64,000 bases of DNA from positions 186,001 to 250,000 of the forward strand of contig NZ_PCOQ01000008.1 of assembly GCF_002975275.1 (NCBI RefSeq), in the 5' to 3' direction. Positions 39,475 to 47,300 of the stretch are shown one piece after another (within the stretch, counting starts at the first letter, position 1; every line of letters begins with the position of its first letter). Made by a program: the position numbers and the translations under genes. A model generated the notes under the pieces. It had not been told where the DNA came from. It was given only the letters and a program-made list of their open reading frames with translations, and did not search any database. The DNA is from Achromobacter sp. MYb9 (lineage in GTDB: Bacteria; Pseudomonadota; Gammaproteobacteria; Burkholderiales; Burkholderiaceae_B).

Positions 39475-41076
39475 ATGAAGACCTACCGAGTGGGACTGCT
39501 GGTTGATGGGTATGAGCAACCCGGCTGGATGCATGAGATGGCGGAGTGGCTGATCCATAGTCAGGATTTCGACCTGTCCGCTCTGTTGGTGATATCGCCC
39601 GAAGGCGCTGTCAGGACGCCGCGTCTGGGAGTGAAGGCGCTGTTCGGCACGTTGTCACGCCTTGAGGCCCGGCTGCTGCCGGTCAAGCAGCGCCAGATGC
39701 TGGCGAACTGCCGAGACATGCGGCAAAGCACGCCACCTGGCGTGCCAGTGCTGCCGCTGGCGCCGCGAGAGGCGGTGCAAGGCGAAGACGTGGTCGCCGC
39801 GCTGGGCCTGGACCTGGTGATCACGCTGGGCGCATCGCTGGCGACTCGGGCGCAAATGAGCGGGTGGGCGCGCTTGGGCGTCTGGCAATTGAGCTATTCG
39901 GATATCGCGGTGTCCACCAGCCGATATGCCGGTTTTTGGGAGGTTTACCAGCGCGAGGATCACACCACCGTGAAACTCTGGCGTGTCGGCCCGGAAGCGG
40001 ATCAGGACGAACTCCTGGACCAGCGCAGTTTCAACACGGAAGTGTTCTGGCTGAAGAATCAGGCGCGCGCCTTCAGCCTGGGAAATTTCATGGTCTACGA
40101 CGCCTTGCAGGCGCTGGCCCACGCCAGGCAGACCATGGCAACGCCCCAAATGCAGATCATGAGCGGACCGCGCCGGCCCGATCCCATGGAGTGGGACAGC
40201 GCGGCTTATATCGCGCGTCAGGCATGGTTAATGTCTGATTTAATTGTGCGTCGCATCATGAAGCGCAATGTTCGATGGCGAATAGGTATGTTCCCATCGG
40301 CCCGGCAACAGGTTGTGGTATCGGACGCGATGGTGCTGCAACCTCCGAAGGGGCGTTTTTTCGCGGACCCTTTTGTATATACCCACGATAAAAAACCATA
40401 TATATTTTTTGAGGATTACGACTTCACTTCCCGGAAGGGCACGATTTCGGTCGCGACCTACTCCGACGGGGCTTTCCGGCTGCTTGGCACCGCGCTGAAC
40501 CTGCCCTACCACCTGTCGTTTCCCTATATATTCGAACACGAAGGCGTGACCTACATGGTCCCGGAAACATGCGGAAATCGCAGTATCGAATTGTGGCGTT
40601 GCACTGAATTTCCGCTTAAATGGGAGCTTGATGTCACTTTGATGACCAATATATCCGCCGTGGATACCATTATTTTTAAACACGGAGAATACTGGTGGTT
40701 ATTAACGAATATCGACCGGACGGACGGCCAAAGCCATTGCGACGAGCTGTTCGCGTTCTTTTCGGATTCGCCGCGTTCCACCGTCTGGACGCCGCATGCC
40801 GGCAATCCGATCGTGCGCAACCCGATGCGGGCCCGCAACGCCGGAATCGTTGTCTCTCCTGGCGGAGAGGTCATCCGCTGCGCGCAGTATCAGGGCTTCT
40901 GCCACTACGGCAAGGGCGTTTCACTGAACCGGATAGAGGAGCTTTCCCCGACGACCTATGTAGAAACCGATGGCGAAATCCACTACGCGAGCTTTTTAGG
41001 GAAGCGTCATGCTTCAATGCACCATTGGCATCACCAAGGGGGGCATACGGTATTTGACTTCGCCTATATGGAGTAA
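39475..41076 (+). CDS. GINT1-N-like hybrid protein (formyltransferase-like N part, beta-propeller C part)
   Basis: A 533-aa protein. Residues about 1-230 have a formyltransferase-like look (YRVGLLVDGYEQPGWMHEMAEWL, GLDLVITLGA, LGVWQLSYSD, GFWEVYQREDHTTVKLWRVG) but lack the catalytic Asn-His-Asp set. Residues about 280-530 resemble the glucosamine inositolphosphorylceramide transferase 1 N-terminal domain, a GH43-like propeller: GRFFADPFVYTHDKKPYIFFEDYDF, KGTISVATYSDG, FPYIFEHEGVTYMVPET, with a His-rich end HASMHHWHHQGGH. AGGAG precedes ATG 39475. The 3' half is clearly AT-richer than its neighbours, a sign of transfer. Its place suggests a sugar- or acyl-transfer step in EPS assembly; this is inference. 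Confidence 0.7.
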   Translation: MKTYRVGLLVDGYEQPGWMHEMAEWLIHSQDFDLSALLVISPEGAVRTPRLGVKALFGTLSRLEARLLPVKQRQMLANCRDMRQSTPPGVPVLPLAPREAVQGEDVVAALGLDLVITLGASLATRAQMSGWARLGVWQLSYSDIAVSTSRYAGFWEVYQREDHTTVKLWRVGPEADQDELLDQRSFNTEVFWLKNQARAFSLGNFMVYDALQALAHARQTMATPQMQIMSGPRRPDPMEWDSAAYIARQAWLMSDLIVRRIMKRNVRWRIGMFPSARQQVVVSDAMVLQPPKGRFFADPFVYTHDKKPYIFFEDYDFTSRKGTISVATYSDGAFRLLGTALNLPYHLSFPYIFEHEGVTYMVPETCGNRSIELWRCTEFPLKWELDVTLMTNISAVDTIIFKHGEYWWLLTNIDRTDGQSHCDELFAFFSDSPRSTVWTPHAGNPIVRNPMRARNAGIVVSPGGEVIRCAQYQGFCHYGKGVSLNRIEELSPTTYVETDGEIHYASFLGKRHASMHHWHHQGGHTVFDFAYME

Positions 41077-41639
41077 ATGATGCATCCGGCACAAAAATAA
41101 AAATGTTACCTATATTTCTTTTGAAAAATGCACGCACGGGCGTGATGTGTCCGTGGAAACATATCGATAGCTTTCCCATTCGAAACCGGTCTTACGTGCT
41201 GCGGCGGGCGTGTGTGCCCCGATGCGGCTTTTTTTGTGCCCCCCATCCCTTATGGCCCGTCCCTATTGAGCCTCCTCAAAGGAGGATCCCCGGGGATCCG
41301 CTCCGTATGCCTTCGAATGTTGGTAAAAACCCTAGCGTCAAAAAGAGGGAGAAGACCCTCTCATCCCTATTTACGAGAGTGATTAAGGCTAACGAATGAT
41401 TTCTGTTTTTGTCGGATTATATCGCCCTGAAACGTCTTGATTTTGAGGGTTTCGAACCATAAGATGGGTTCATGCCATCCGTTATGTTGGCTACCAAAGT
41501 TGCCCAGCCCAAACGCCCCGGTCCAGCTTCATTAGATATTCCGGGATAGTGCGGACCACCCACCGCGGGGCTGGAAAAAAAATAGTCTTCAGCACAGCGA
41601 AGATCCCTTCTAGGCCCGTCGAAAAACCGGGAGGACACC
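41077..41639. other. AT-richer intergenic region with several hairpins
   Basis: No supported gene is seen in 563 bp; a 98-codon rightward frame at 41103-41399 has no ribosome site and no family resemblance. The region carries CCTCC-N5-GGAGG (41271-41285), the perfect palindrome GGATCCCCGGGGATCC (41284-41299), GAGGG-N6-CCCTC near 41346 and GATGG-N7-CCATC near 41463. It is the leader of the first LuxR gene, whose GGGAGG site lies at about 41628. Confidence 0.55.
41271..41299. repeat. Two overlapping palindromes in the luxR leader
   Basis: CCTCC-TCAAA-GGAGG (41271-41285) shares its right arm with the perfect 16-bp palindrome GGATCCCCGGGGATCC (41284-41299). Either can fold, not both, so they are mutually exclusive structures upstream of the first LuxR-type gene. 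Confidence 0.7.
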
Positions 41640-42392
41640 ATGGCCAAGATGGTCCTGATTGAAGCCCATCCGCTATTGCGGTTGGGGTTGTGGCAGATAC
41701 TTAGCAAGTTGGACGATGTGTGGGAAATCGAGGGGATGGGCCTGGCGGATTTATCCAAGGCCGACGGCGCGCACGCGGGCGCCGATCTTCTGATCTACGG
41801 GTTGCCGGTGGAGACCGACGAGGCATGGAGCGCATTGCACGAGATCCAGCGTGTGCTCACTCCCAAGCGGATTCTGCTTTTGACGGACGTGATGCCGTTG
41901 CCCATGCCGGTGCAGGGCTTGCCGGGCGCAAGCGTATATGGTTGCCTGATGAAGACCGCCTCGGTTGAAATCCTGGAAGCCGCGATACGCCTGGTCATGG
42001 CGGGCGGACAGTGCTTTCCCAGCGAACAGGCATTGCAGACGCCGGCGGCAACGGTCTGCGCCTTGCCGTCTCGCGATGCCGACGACGCTTCTGGAAAGGG
42101 CTCGATGCCGGTCAGCGCCGGGGCGCAGTTGCTTCAGATCACGCCGCGTCAGTACGAAGTCCTGGTGTTGCTGGCCAGGGGCTATCCCATCAAGACCGTC
42201 AGCCGGATGCTCAACATTTCGGTCGCCACCGCCAAGACGCATGCATGCACGCTTTACCAGCGCCTGCATGTCAAGAACAAGGGAGAGGCGGTCTACGCGG
42301 CTTTGCAGCGCGGGGCAACCCTGGAATGGCACGAACCCACTGGCAGCAGGGATACGGACGCCGGGCAGATCTACGGGCGCAAGCTGGGGTAA
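41640..42392 (+). CDS. LuxR/NarL-type regulator with degenerate receiver domain (1)
   Basis: A 250-aa protein. Residues 1-125 follow the receiver fold (MVLIEAHPLLRLGLWQIL, ILLLTDVMP, LMKTASVEILEAAIRLVMAGGQCFP), but the phosphate-accepting Asp is Tyr53 in DLLIYGLP and only one acidic residue (Glu8) is left in the pocket; the Thr and Lys are kept. A LuxR HTH (about 168-225) follows: ITPRQYEVLVLLARGYPIKTVSRMLNISVATAKTHACTLYQRLHV. GGGAGG stands five bases before the ATG. With no histidine kinase nearby it probably works without phosphorylation. It lies beside the EPS operon and is its likely regulator (inference). Confidence 0.88.
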   Translation: MAKMVLIEAHPLLRLGLWQILSKLDDVWEIEGMGLADLSKADGAHAGADLLIYGLPVETDEAWSALHEIQRVLTPKRILLLTDVMPLPMPVQGLPGASVYGCLMKTASVEILEAAIRLVMAGGQCFPSEQALQTPAATVCALPSRDADDASGKGSMPVSAGAQLLQITPRQYEVLVLLARGYPIKTVSRMLNISVATAKTHACTLYQRLHVKNKGEAVYAALQRGATLEWHEPTGSRDTDAGQIYGRKLG

Positions 42393-42403
42393 CAGCAGGT
42401 TGC

Positions 42404-42515
42404 GCTGCCTGCCCGGCAGCCTGGAACGCGCAGGTTCCGTTGCTGCCGGGGTCCGCATAGCCATCCTGGCTAAGGCTTACATAGCAGTGCCCGGCGTGCT
42501 TTTTGGCACGCCTTT
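42404..42515 (+). terminator. Two hairpins after the first luxR gene
   Basis: GCTGCC-N5-GGCAGC (42404-42420) and GGCGTGC-N6-GCACGCC followed by TTTCC (42493-42515) can fold in the rightward transcript. The second is terminator-like but has a short T-run, so partial read-through to the second luxR gene is possible. Confidence 0.45.
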
Positions 42516-42644
42516 CCACCACCAATCATCCTCCTGAACGAGATTCAGCGAACGTAGCCGCTGATAGCATGGGTTGTGTCCGCAAGCCTGGGTCGATAGC
42601 GCGAATCACAACACCTTGCGATAGCGATCCCGTAGCGCGGACGA

Positions 42645-42714
42645 GATTCCCGTCATGCCGGCGCACCACCCAAAACCTGCTCAGGCAGCGTGGTGCGCCG
42701 GTGTGACGGGAACC
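42645..42714. repeat. Large inverted repeat before the second luxR gene
   Basis: The 25-nt arms at 42645-42669 and 42690-42714 pair at 22 of 25 positions (arm core CCGGCGCACCAC / GTGGTGCGCCGG) around a 20-nt loop that contains CTGC/GCAG. The rest of 42393-42749 holds no gene. The hairpin ends 35 bp before the second luxR start. Confidence 0.85.
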
Positions 42715-42749
42715 GTGTATGGGCCATGCGTCACAAGGTTCCTCCCGGG

Positions 42750-43412
42750 ATGACAACCGTACTGATCGAAGACTACGCTCTGCTTCGCGTCGCAATTCAG
42801 CATGTGCTGGAACGTGTCCGTAACGCCGACGACATCCTGGCTATTTCGCCAGCCCATTTGCTCAACATGTCCAGTTCGATCAACCGTCCAGTGGAATTAC
42901 TGGTGATCGGTTGTAGTGGCATGGCCGAGCAGGACATCGGGCTTATCTCCCAGTCGATGGCTTTCTTCATGCCGCGCCTGGTATTGGTGCTGTATTCCGT
43001 ATTGGACACGTCCGTCATGGGCGTGTGCGCGCGCAGCGGGGTCGCGGGGTATCTGCCCAAGGCGTCCAGTCCCGACGCGCTGGCGGCGGCCGTAAGCCTG
43101 GTGATGGCGGGCGGGGAGTGCTATCCCCAACCGGCCGGGCGGCCACAGAGCGTCTCGCACGCACCGGCGCAGGAGCTGCGCGAACTGACGCAGCGGCAGG
43201 AAGAAATACTGCAGCTGCTGGTGCAAGGCAAGACGATGCGCGAAATCGGCCAGCAGGTTGGCATCTCGGTCGCCACGGTGAAGAGCCATGCACGCACGCT
43301 GTACTGGAAACTGAACGCGCGCAACCAGGCCGAAGCGGCCTATATCGCGGTGCAGATGGGGCTGGTCAGAAGCGCGGGCACGCCCGCTCCAGTCAAGGTC
43401 GATGGCAAATAG
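42750..43412 (+). CDS. LuxR/NarL-type regulator with degenerate receiver domain (2)
   Basis: A 220-aa paralogue of the previous gene. The receiver-like part keeps Glu7-Asp8 (TVLIEDYALLRVAI) and the Lys in GYLPKASS, but the phospho-acceptor segment reads ELLVIGCSGM with no Asp. The HTH (about 145-205) is LTQRQEEILQLLVQGKTMREIGQQVGISVATVKSHARTLYWKLNARNQAEAAYIAVQMGL. ATG 42750 gives MTTVLIEDY; the frame also offers ATG 42726 and an opening at 42690. The ribosome site is poor and the large hairpin stands upstream, so translation may be controlled. Convergent with wcaI, 31 bp apart. Confidence 0.88.
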   Translation: MTTVLIEDYALLRVAIQHVLERVRNADDILAISPAHLLNMSSSINRPVELLVIGCSGMAEQDIGLISQSMAFFMPRLVLVLYSVLDTSVMGVCARSGVAGYLPKASSPDALAAAVSLVMAGGECYPQPAGRPQSVSHAPAQELRELTQRQEEILQLLVQGKTMREIGQQVGISVATVKSHARTLYWKLNARNQAEAAYIAVQMGLVRSAGTPAPVKVDGK

Positions 43413-43425
43413 GGGCGCCTGCTAC

Positions 43426-43444
43426 GGGCGGGAATCATCCGCCC
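43426..43444. terminator. Hairpin between convergent luxR and wcaI genes
   Basis: GGGCGG-N7-CCGCCC lies between the two stop codons and touches the wcaI stop. There is no T-run on either side, so it is a weak bidirectional terminator candidate. Confidence 0.35.
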
Positions 43445-44718
43445 TACGTATCGCTTTCCCGGGTGCGGCTTTTCATGGAGGCCGGCGTTTGAGCCTTCAC
43501 GCCGACCACCGCCGCGAACTCGCGTTCCGCCGCGGCCAATACCGCGTCGACGTGCAGATGGGTCAGCGCATAGTGGCGCGCCGACGCGCCCAGGGCCTGG
43601 CGGGTCTGCGCGTCGTTGCTTAACGTGCGGATGGCCTGGGCCATGGCGTCGGCGTCCTCGGGGGCGGTGAGCAGTCCGCAATGCGCGACGACGGTGGCAA
43701 GCTCCGTGCCGGCCGCGGCGCCGCAGACGACGGGACGGCCGCTGGCCAGCATGCCCGTCAGCTTGGATGGCATGACCAGATCGGCCGCGCCGGCGCGTTG
43801 CGGCAACAGGTGGATGTCCGCGGTATTGAGCAGCGCACCCAGCCGCGCCGCCGGTTGCAGGTCCAGGAACACGACGCGCGACAGCCCTTCACAACACGCT
43901 TGCAGCGGCGCGCGTTCTGGCCCCTGCCCGCAGAACACAAACCATAGCCGGGTGTCGTCGGCAAGCTGCCGCGCCACGTCGGCCAGCGTCTGCAGCCCTT
44001 GTTTTCCGCCCATGTTGCCCGAATACAGGGCGACGATGGCGTTGGCCGGGATACCCAATTCGGCTCGGTAATCGCCGCCGTCCGCACGCGGAGAGATGGC
44101 GTTGACGTCGATCCAATTGGGGAGCAGCACGGCACGCTCGGGCGCCACGCCTTTGGCCATTGCCAAGTCCAGCATGCGATGCGATATCGTGGACACGCGG
44201 TCGAAGCGGCGCATCAACCAGCTTTCCGCCCGCTTGACCAGCGCCCGAAGCCGGGCGCCCTTCAGCAGACCCAGCTCGAATGCCGCGTCGACTTCGTAAT
44301 CCTGGATGTGCAGCCACGCTCGCGCGCCGCACAATCGCGCCGTCAGCCAGGCGGCGGGCGCGCAGAACAGCGCCGGCTCCACCACCAGGATAAGGTCCGG
44401 CCGGCAGGCGGCCGCGCGCAGCAGCGACGGCAGGCTGGATACGGCGAAGCTTGCCAGATGGATCAGCCGCTTGAGGCCACCGGGGCGCGCGGGCACCCAC
44501 AGCGGTGCGCGGCGCACGGTGACGCCGGCCCGTTCTTCCTTGCGGTAGCGGCCCGCGCGGTAGCCGTCGTGGACCTGCCATTGGGGGTAGTAGGGCGGGG
44601 CGGTCACGACGTCCACGTCATGGCCTTGCGCGGCCAGCCATTCGGCCAGTTCGGCGCTGTACTTGCCGATGCCGGTCAATTCCGGCGCATAGTTGATTCC
44701 GTAGATCAGTATCTTCAT
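43444..44718 (-). CDS. wcaI: WcaI-family glycosyltransferase (GT4)
   Basis: A 424-aa GT-B glycosyltransferase. MKILIYGINYAPELTGIGKYSAELAEWLAAQGHDVDVVTAPPYYPQW is the characteristic start of colanic acid WcaI; the C-terminal part has ALYSGNMGGKQGLQTL, WFVFCGQGPER, and DLVMPSKLTGMLASGRPVV. It adds a sugar to the lipid-linked repeat unit on the cytoplasmic face. It is the last gene of the leftward EPS operon and its ATG overlaps the wcaF stop (ATGA 44715-44718). The donor sugar cannot be read. Confidence 0.9.
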   Translation of the reverse strand: MKILIYGINYAPELTGIGKYSAELAEWLAAQGHDVDVVTAPPYYPQWQVHDGYRAGRYRKEERAGVTVRRAPLWVPARPGGLKRLIHLASFAVSSLPSLLRAAACRPDLILVVEPALFCAPAAWLTARLCGARAWLHIQDYEVDAAFELGLLKGARLRALVKRAESWLMRRFDRVSTISHRMLDLAMAKGVAPERAVLLPNWIDVNAISPRADGGDYRAELGIPANAIVALYSGNMGGKQGLQTLADVARQLADDTRLWFVFCGQGPERAPLQACCEGLSRVVFLDLQPAARLGALLNTADIHLLPQRAGAADLVMPSKLTGMLASGRPVVCGAAAGTELATVVAHCGLLTAPEDADAMAQAIRTLSNDAQTRQALGASARHYALTHLHVDAVLAAAEREFAAVVGVKAQTPASMKSRTRESDT

Positions 44719-45275
44719 GGCGGCGTGGGCAGGCGGGGGCGCACGGGCCGGCAGGGGTTGCCATGGCACACCATCGCCGGCGGCATGTTGCGGAATACCG
44801 AGCTGCGCGCGCCCACCACGGCCTCGCGGCCGATCGTCACGCCCGGGCCGACGAACACGTCCGTCGCCACCCAGGCGCCATCTTCGACGCGCACCGCGCG
44901 TTCGCGCAAAGGAAAATCCGGCTGGCCCGCGTCATGATCGGCGGCGCATAGGTAGCTGCGTTGCGACACGACGGCATGCGCGCCGATATGGATGGGCCCC
45001 AGGCTGTAGATCACGGCGTCGTCGCCGATCCAGGCGTAGTCGCCAATCTGGACCTTCCACGGATAGGTCACCGTGGCGGTCGGCCGGATCAGCACCTTGC
45101 GGCCCACCTGCGCGCCGAAACAGCGCAGCAGCCAGCGGCGAAAGCCATAGGCGACCTGTGGCGACCATCGGAACACCGTCCCCTGTACCATCCACCACAG
45201 CTGCACCGTCAACGCGGAGCGGCCGCGTTGGCCCGGCGCCAACGCAAAGCGGTCCAGTTGCTGGAGCGCGCTCAT
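44715..45275 (-). CDS. wcaF: WcaF-type acetyltransferase of EPS synthesis
   Basis: A 186-aa left-handed beta-helix acetyltransferase. Hexapeptide repeats run through IRPTATVTYPWKVQIGDYAWIGDDAVIYSLGPIHIGAHAVVSQRSYLCAADHD, with VATDVFVGPGVTIGREAVVGARSSV near the end; the His in AADHD is the usual catalytic position. Acetyl-CoA is the expected donor, and the repeat unit the acceptor, giving an O-acetylated polymer. It overlaps both neighbours by 4 bp. MSALQQLDRFALAPGQ fixes the start at 45273-45275. Confidence 0.9.
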   Translation of the reverse strand: MSALQQLDRFALAPGQRGRSALTVQLWWMVQGTVFRWSPQVAYGFRRWLLRCFGAQVGRKVLIRPTATVTYPWKVQIGDYAWIGDDAVIYSLGPIHIGAHAVVSQRSYLCAADHDAGQPDFPLRERAVRVEDGAWVATDVFVGPGVTIGREAVVGARSSVFRNMPPAMVCHGNPCRPVRPRLPTPP

Positions 45276-46159
45276 TTGGCGGCCCCCGCCACGGCATCCG
45301 CCTGCGCGTCGCCCGCGCGCGCCTGCCGTGCTTTCTGAAGTTCTTCGGTCTTGATGCGAATCTGCCAGTAATACATGGCGCGCGCCACCGCGTAGTCGTA
45401 GCCGGCCTTGCCGTCCAGGAACCCCAGACGGAAAACATAGGAATGCAGGAAGGAAATCGGCGCCTTGAACGGCATGGCCTGGAAGATGCGCTTGAGCAGC
45501 GCGCGCGCGCCCACATTGGCTTCGCGCGGATCGTTCATCAGTCCTTTGGTGCGCAGGTTGGCTTCCCAGTCGGAATAGCGGTTGTGCTTGTCGAAATAAT
45601 GGAAGAGCGAGTCGTGGTCGTTGTGCACCATGCGCTGGCGCAGCGCGAAGGTCTCGCCCTGGACTTGCGGCTGGTAATGGCCTTCCACTTCCCACATGTG
45701 GGCCACGTCCAGATCGTCGTAGTCCAGAAAACGGGACTGGTCACGGGCCAGCAGCGCCAGCTTGTAGACGCGGTGGCCGTGCACCAGCTTCTTGCCGCAG
45801 AACACGTAGTCAAACGGCACGAAAGCCCCACCGGCACCGGCGGCAAAGCGCGGCAGCGTTTCGCGGATCTCGGCGGCCAGCGCAGGCGTCATTTCCTCGT
45901 CGGCGTCCACGTACAGCACGACCGGGTGCGAGAACGGCAGCTGCTCCAGGCACCACTGCTTTTTCTTCGGGTACTTTCCGTTCCACTGGAAGTTCGAGAC
46001 GCGCGCGCCCAGCGCCGTGGCCATCGCGCAGGTGGCGTCGGTGCTGTTGGAGTCCACCACGAACACCTCGTCGAACTCCGACAGCGCCTTCAGGCACTTG
46101 GTGATGTTGCGCTCTTCGTTCTTCGTCATGACAACTACGGAAACCGGTATTTTCTGCAT
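45272..46159 (-). CDS. Glycosyltransferase family 2 (WaaE-like)
   Basis: A 295-aa GT-A enzyme: VSVVVMTKNEERNITKCLKALSEFDEVFVVDSNSTDAT is the nucleotide-sugar binding start, YVDADEEMTPALAAEI carries the D-x-D motif, and FRLGFLDGKAGYDYAVARAMYYWQIR is the C-terminal membrane-facing segment typical of the KdtX/WaaE-like subgroup. It probably adds a hexose to the repeat unit. It overlaps wcaF by 4 bp and stands 13 bp from the preceding glycosyltransferase gene. Confidence 0.9.
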   Translation of the reverse strand: MQKIPVSVVVMTKNEERNITKCLKALSEFDEVFVVDSNSTDATCAMATALGARVSNFQWNGKYPKKKQWCLEQLPFSHPVVLYVDADEEMTPALAAEIRETLPRFAAGAGGAFVPFDYVFCGKKLVHGHRVYKLALLARDQSRFLDYDDLDVAHMWEVEGHYQPQVQGETFALRQRMVHNDHDSLFHYFDKHNRYSDWEANLRTKGLMNDPREANVGARALLKRIFQAMPFKAPISFLHSYVFRLGFLDGKAGYDYAVARAMYYWQIRIKTEELQKARQARAGDAQADAVAGAAK

Positions 46160-46172
46160 GATGCTGTCCTGT

Positions 46173-47300
46173 TCAGGGCGTGCCGCGTTGCATCAGCGGC
46201 TGGAATAGCGCGATGACGTTGCGGCAATGCCGCTCTAGGGAAAAGGCGTCGGCGCGCTCGGGGCCTCGGGCGGCCAGCTGCTCGCGGATGTCGCCGTCGT
46301 AGGCCAGGCGGCGCACGGCATCGGCCAACGCCGCCGCGTCGCCCACCGGCACCAACAGGCCGTAGCGGCCGGCGTCCAGTATTTCCGCCGGCCCATGGGG
46401 ACAGTCGGTCGAAATTACCGGCACGCCCAGGCACAGCGCTTCAACCAGCACATTGCCGAAGCTCTCGCGGATGGACGTCAGCGCGAAGGCGCCGGCGCCG
46501 GCGATCACGGGGAATGGGTTGTCGATGTGACCGGCCAGCGTCACGGACGTGCGGGACGGACGCTCGTCGATGCGCCTTTGCAGCGCTGCGTGCTCGGAGC
46601 CTTCTCCCAGGATGGTGAAGGCGATGCCGGGGTCGTCCAGCAGCGCGGCGGCGTCGATCAGCGTGGCGTAGTCCTTCACGGCTTCCAGCCGGCCCACCGC
46701 CACGACGTGATAGGGCGTCGTCGTGCCGCCTTCCGGGCGCTGGGCGCCTTGTCTGCGCACGTTGTCCAGCGGCACGCCGTTGTAGATCGTGTGGACCTTG
46801 CCGCGCAGCGGCGGAAACATGCTGACCAGGTCTTCCTTCACGCCACGGGACACGCCCACGACCGCGTCGTGGCGGCGGTAGGTCTGGCTGACCAGCCAGC
46901 ACTTCAGGCGCCGCATCCGCGATGCGCCGTAGTGGATGGCCGGGCTGCTGTGCTCGAACGCGACCGTCCGGAACGTGCCGCCCAGGATCTTCCTGGCCAG
47001 AACGACCAGCATGTTGCACAACAGGCCATGCGAGCACACGATGGCGGGCTTGTCGCGCCGGATCTGGGCCACAAGGCGCATGAACGCCAGGGGCAGCATC
47101 AGCCGCAGTTTGGTGGGCGATTCAATGACCGGCAGCGCGCGGGTGACCTTCGGGTTGCCGACCGGATACTCGCGGTTGCGCGACCGCAGCAGGAACAGGG
47201 CGGAATCCACGCCCTGTTCCGGCAAGGCGTCCACGATGAAGGCGACGCACCTTCCGACGCCGCCGTGCAAGTCCGGCGCGACAAACAAGACATCAGGCAT
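46173..47300 (-). CDS. Glycosyltransferase family 4
   Basis: A 375-aa GT-B retaining transferase: DVLFVAPDLHGGVGRCVAFIVDALPEQG at the N terminus, YHVVAVGRLEAVKDYATLIDAAALL between domains, and ALTSIRESFGNVLVEALCLGVPVISTDCPHGPAEIL with the E-x7-E motif. It is expected to extend the repeat unit from a nucleotide sugar. Its start overlaps the polymerase-like gene by 8 bp. Confidence 0.92.
   Translation of the reverse strand: MPDVLFVAPDLHGGVGRCVAFIVDALPEQGVDSALFLLRSRNREYPVGNPKVTRALPVIESPTKLRLMLPLAFMRLVAQIRRDKPAIVCSHGLLCNMLVVLARKILGGTFRTVAFEHSSPAIHYGASRMRRLKCWLVSQTYRRHDAVVGVSRGVKEDLVSMFPPLRGKVHTIYNGVPLDNVRRQGAQRPEGGTTTPYHVVAVGRLEAVKDYATLIDAAALLDDPGIAFTILGEGSEHAALQRRIDERPSRTSVTLAGHIDNPFPVIAGAGAFALTSIRESFGNVLVEALCLGVPVISTDCPHGPAEILDAGRYGLLVPVGDAAALADAVRRLAYDGDIREQLAARGPERADAFSLERHCRNVIALFQPLMQRGTP

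Noticed and set aside
41284-41299. Possible vector or polylinker remnant
   Set aside because: Only the 16-bp palindrome resembles a polylinker; flanking DNA shows no vector sequence, so a natural palindrome is more likely.
41103-41399. 98-codon rightward frame before the first luxR gene
   Set aside because: No ribosome site; it reads through palindromes and has no family resemblance.
42534-42548. CTGAA-N5-TTCAG as a second copy of the dyad at 39201-39215
   Set aside because: The spacer differs by two bases and arms are only 5 bp, so it is too weak to call a shared site.
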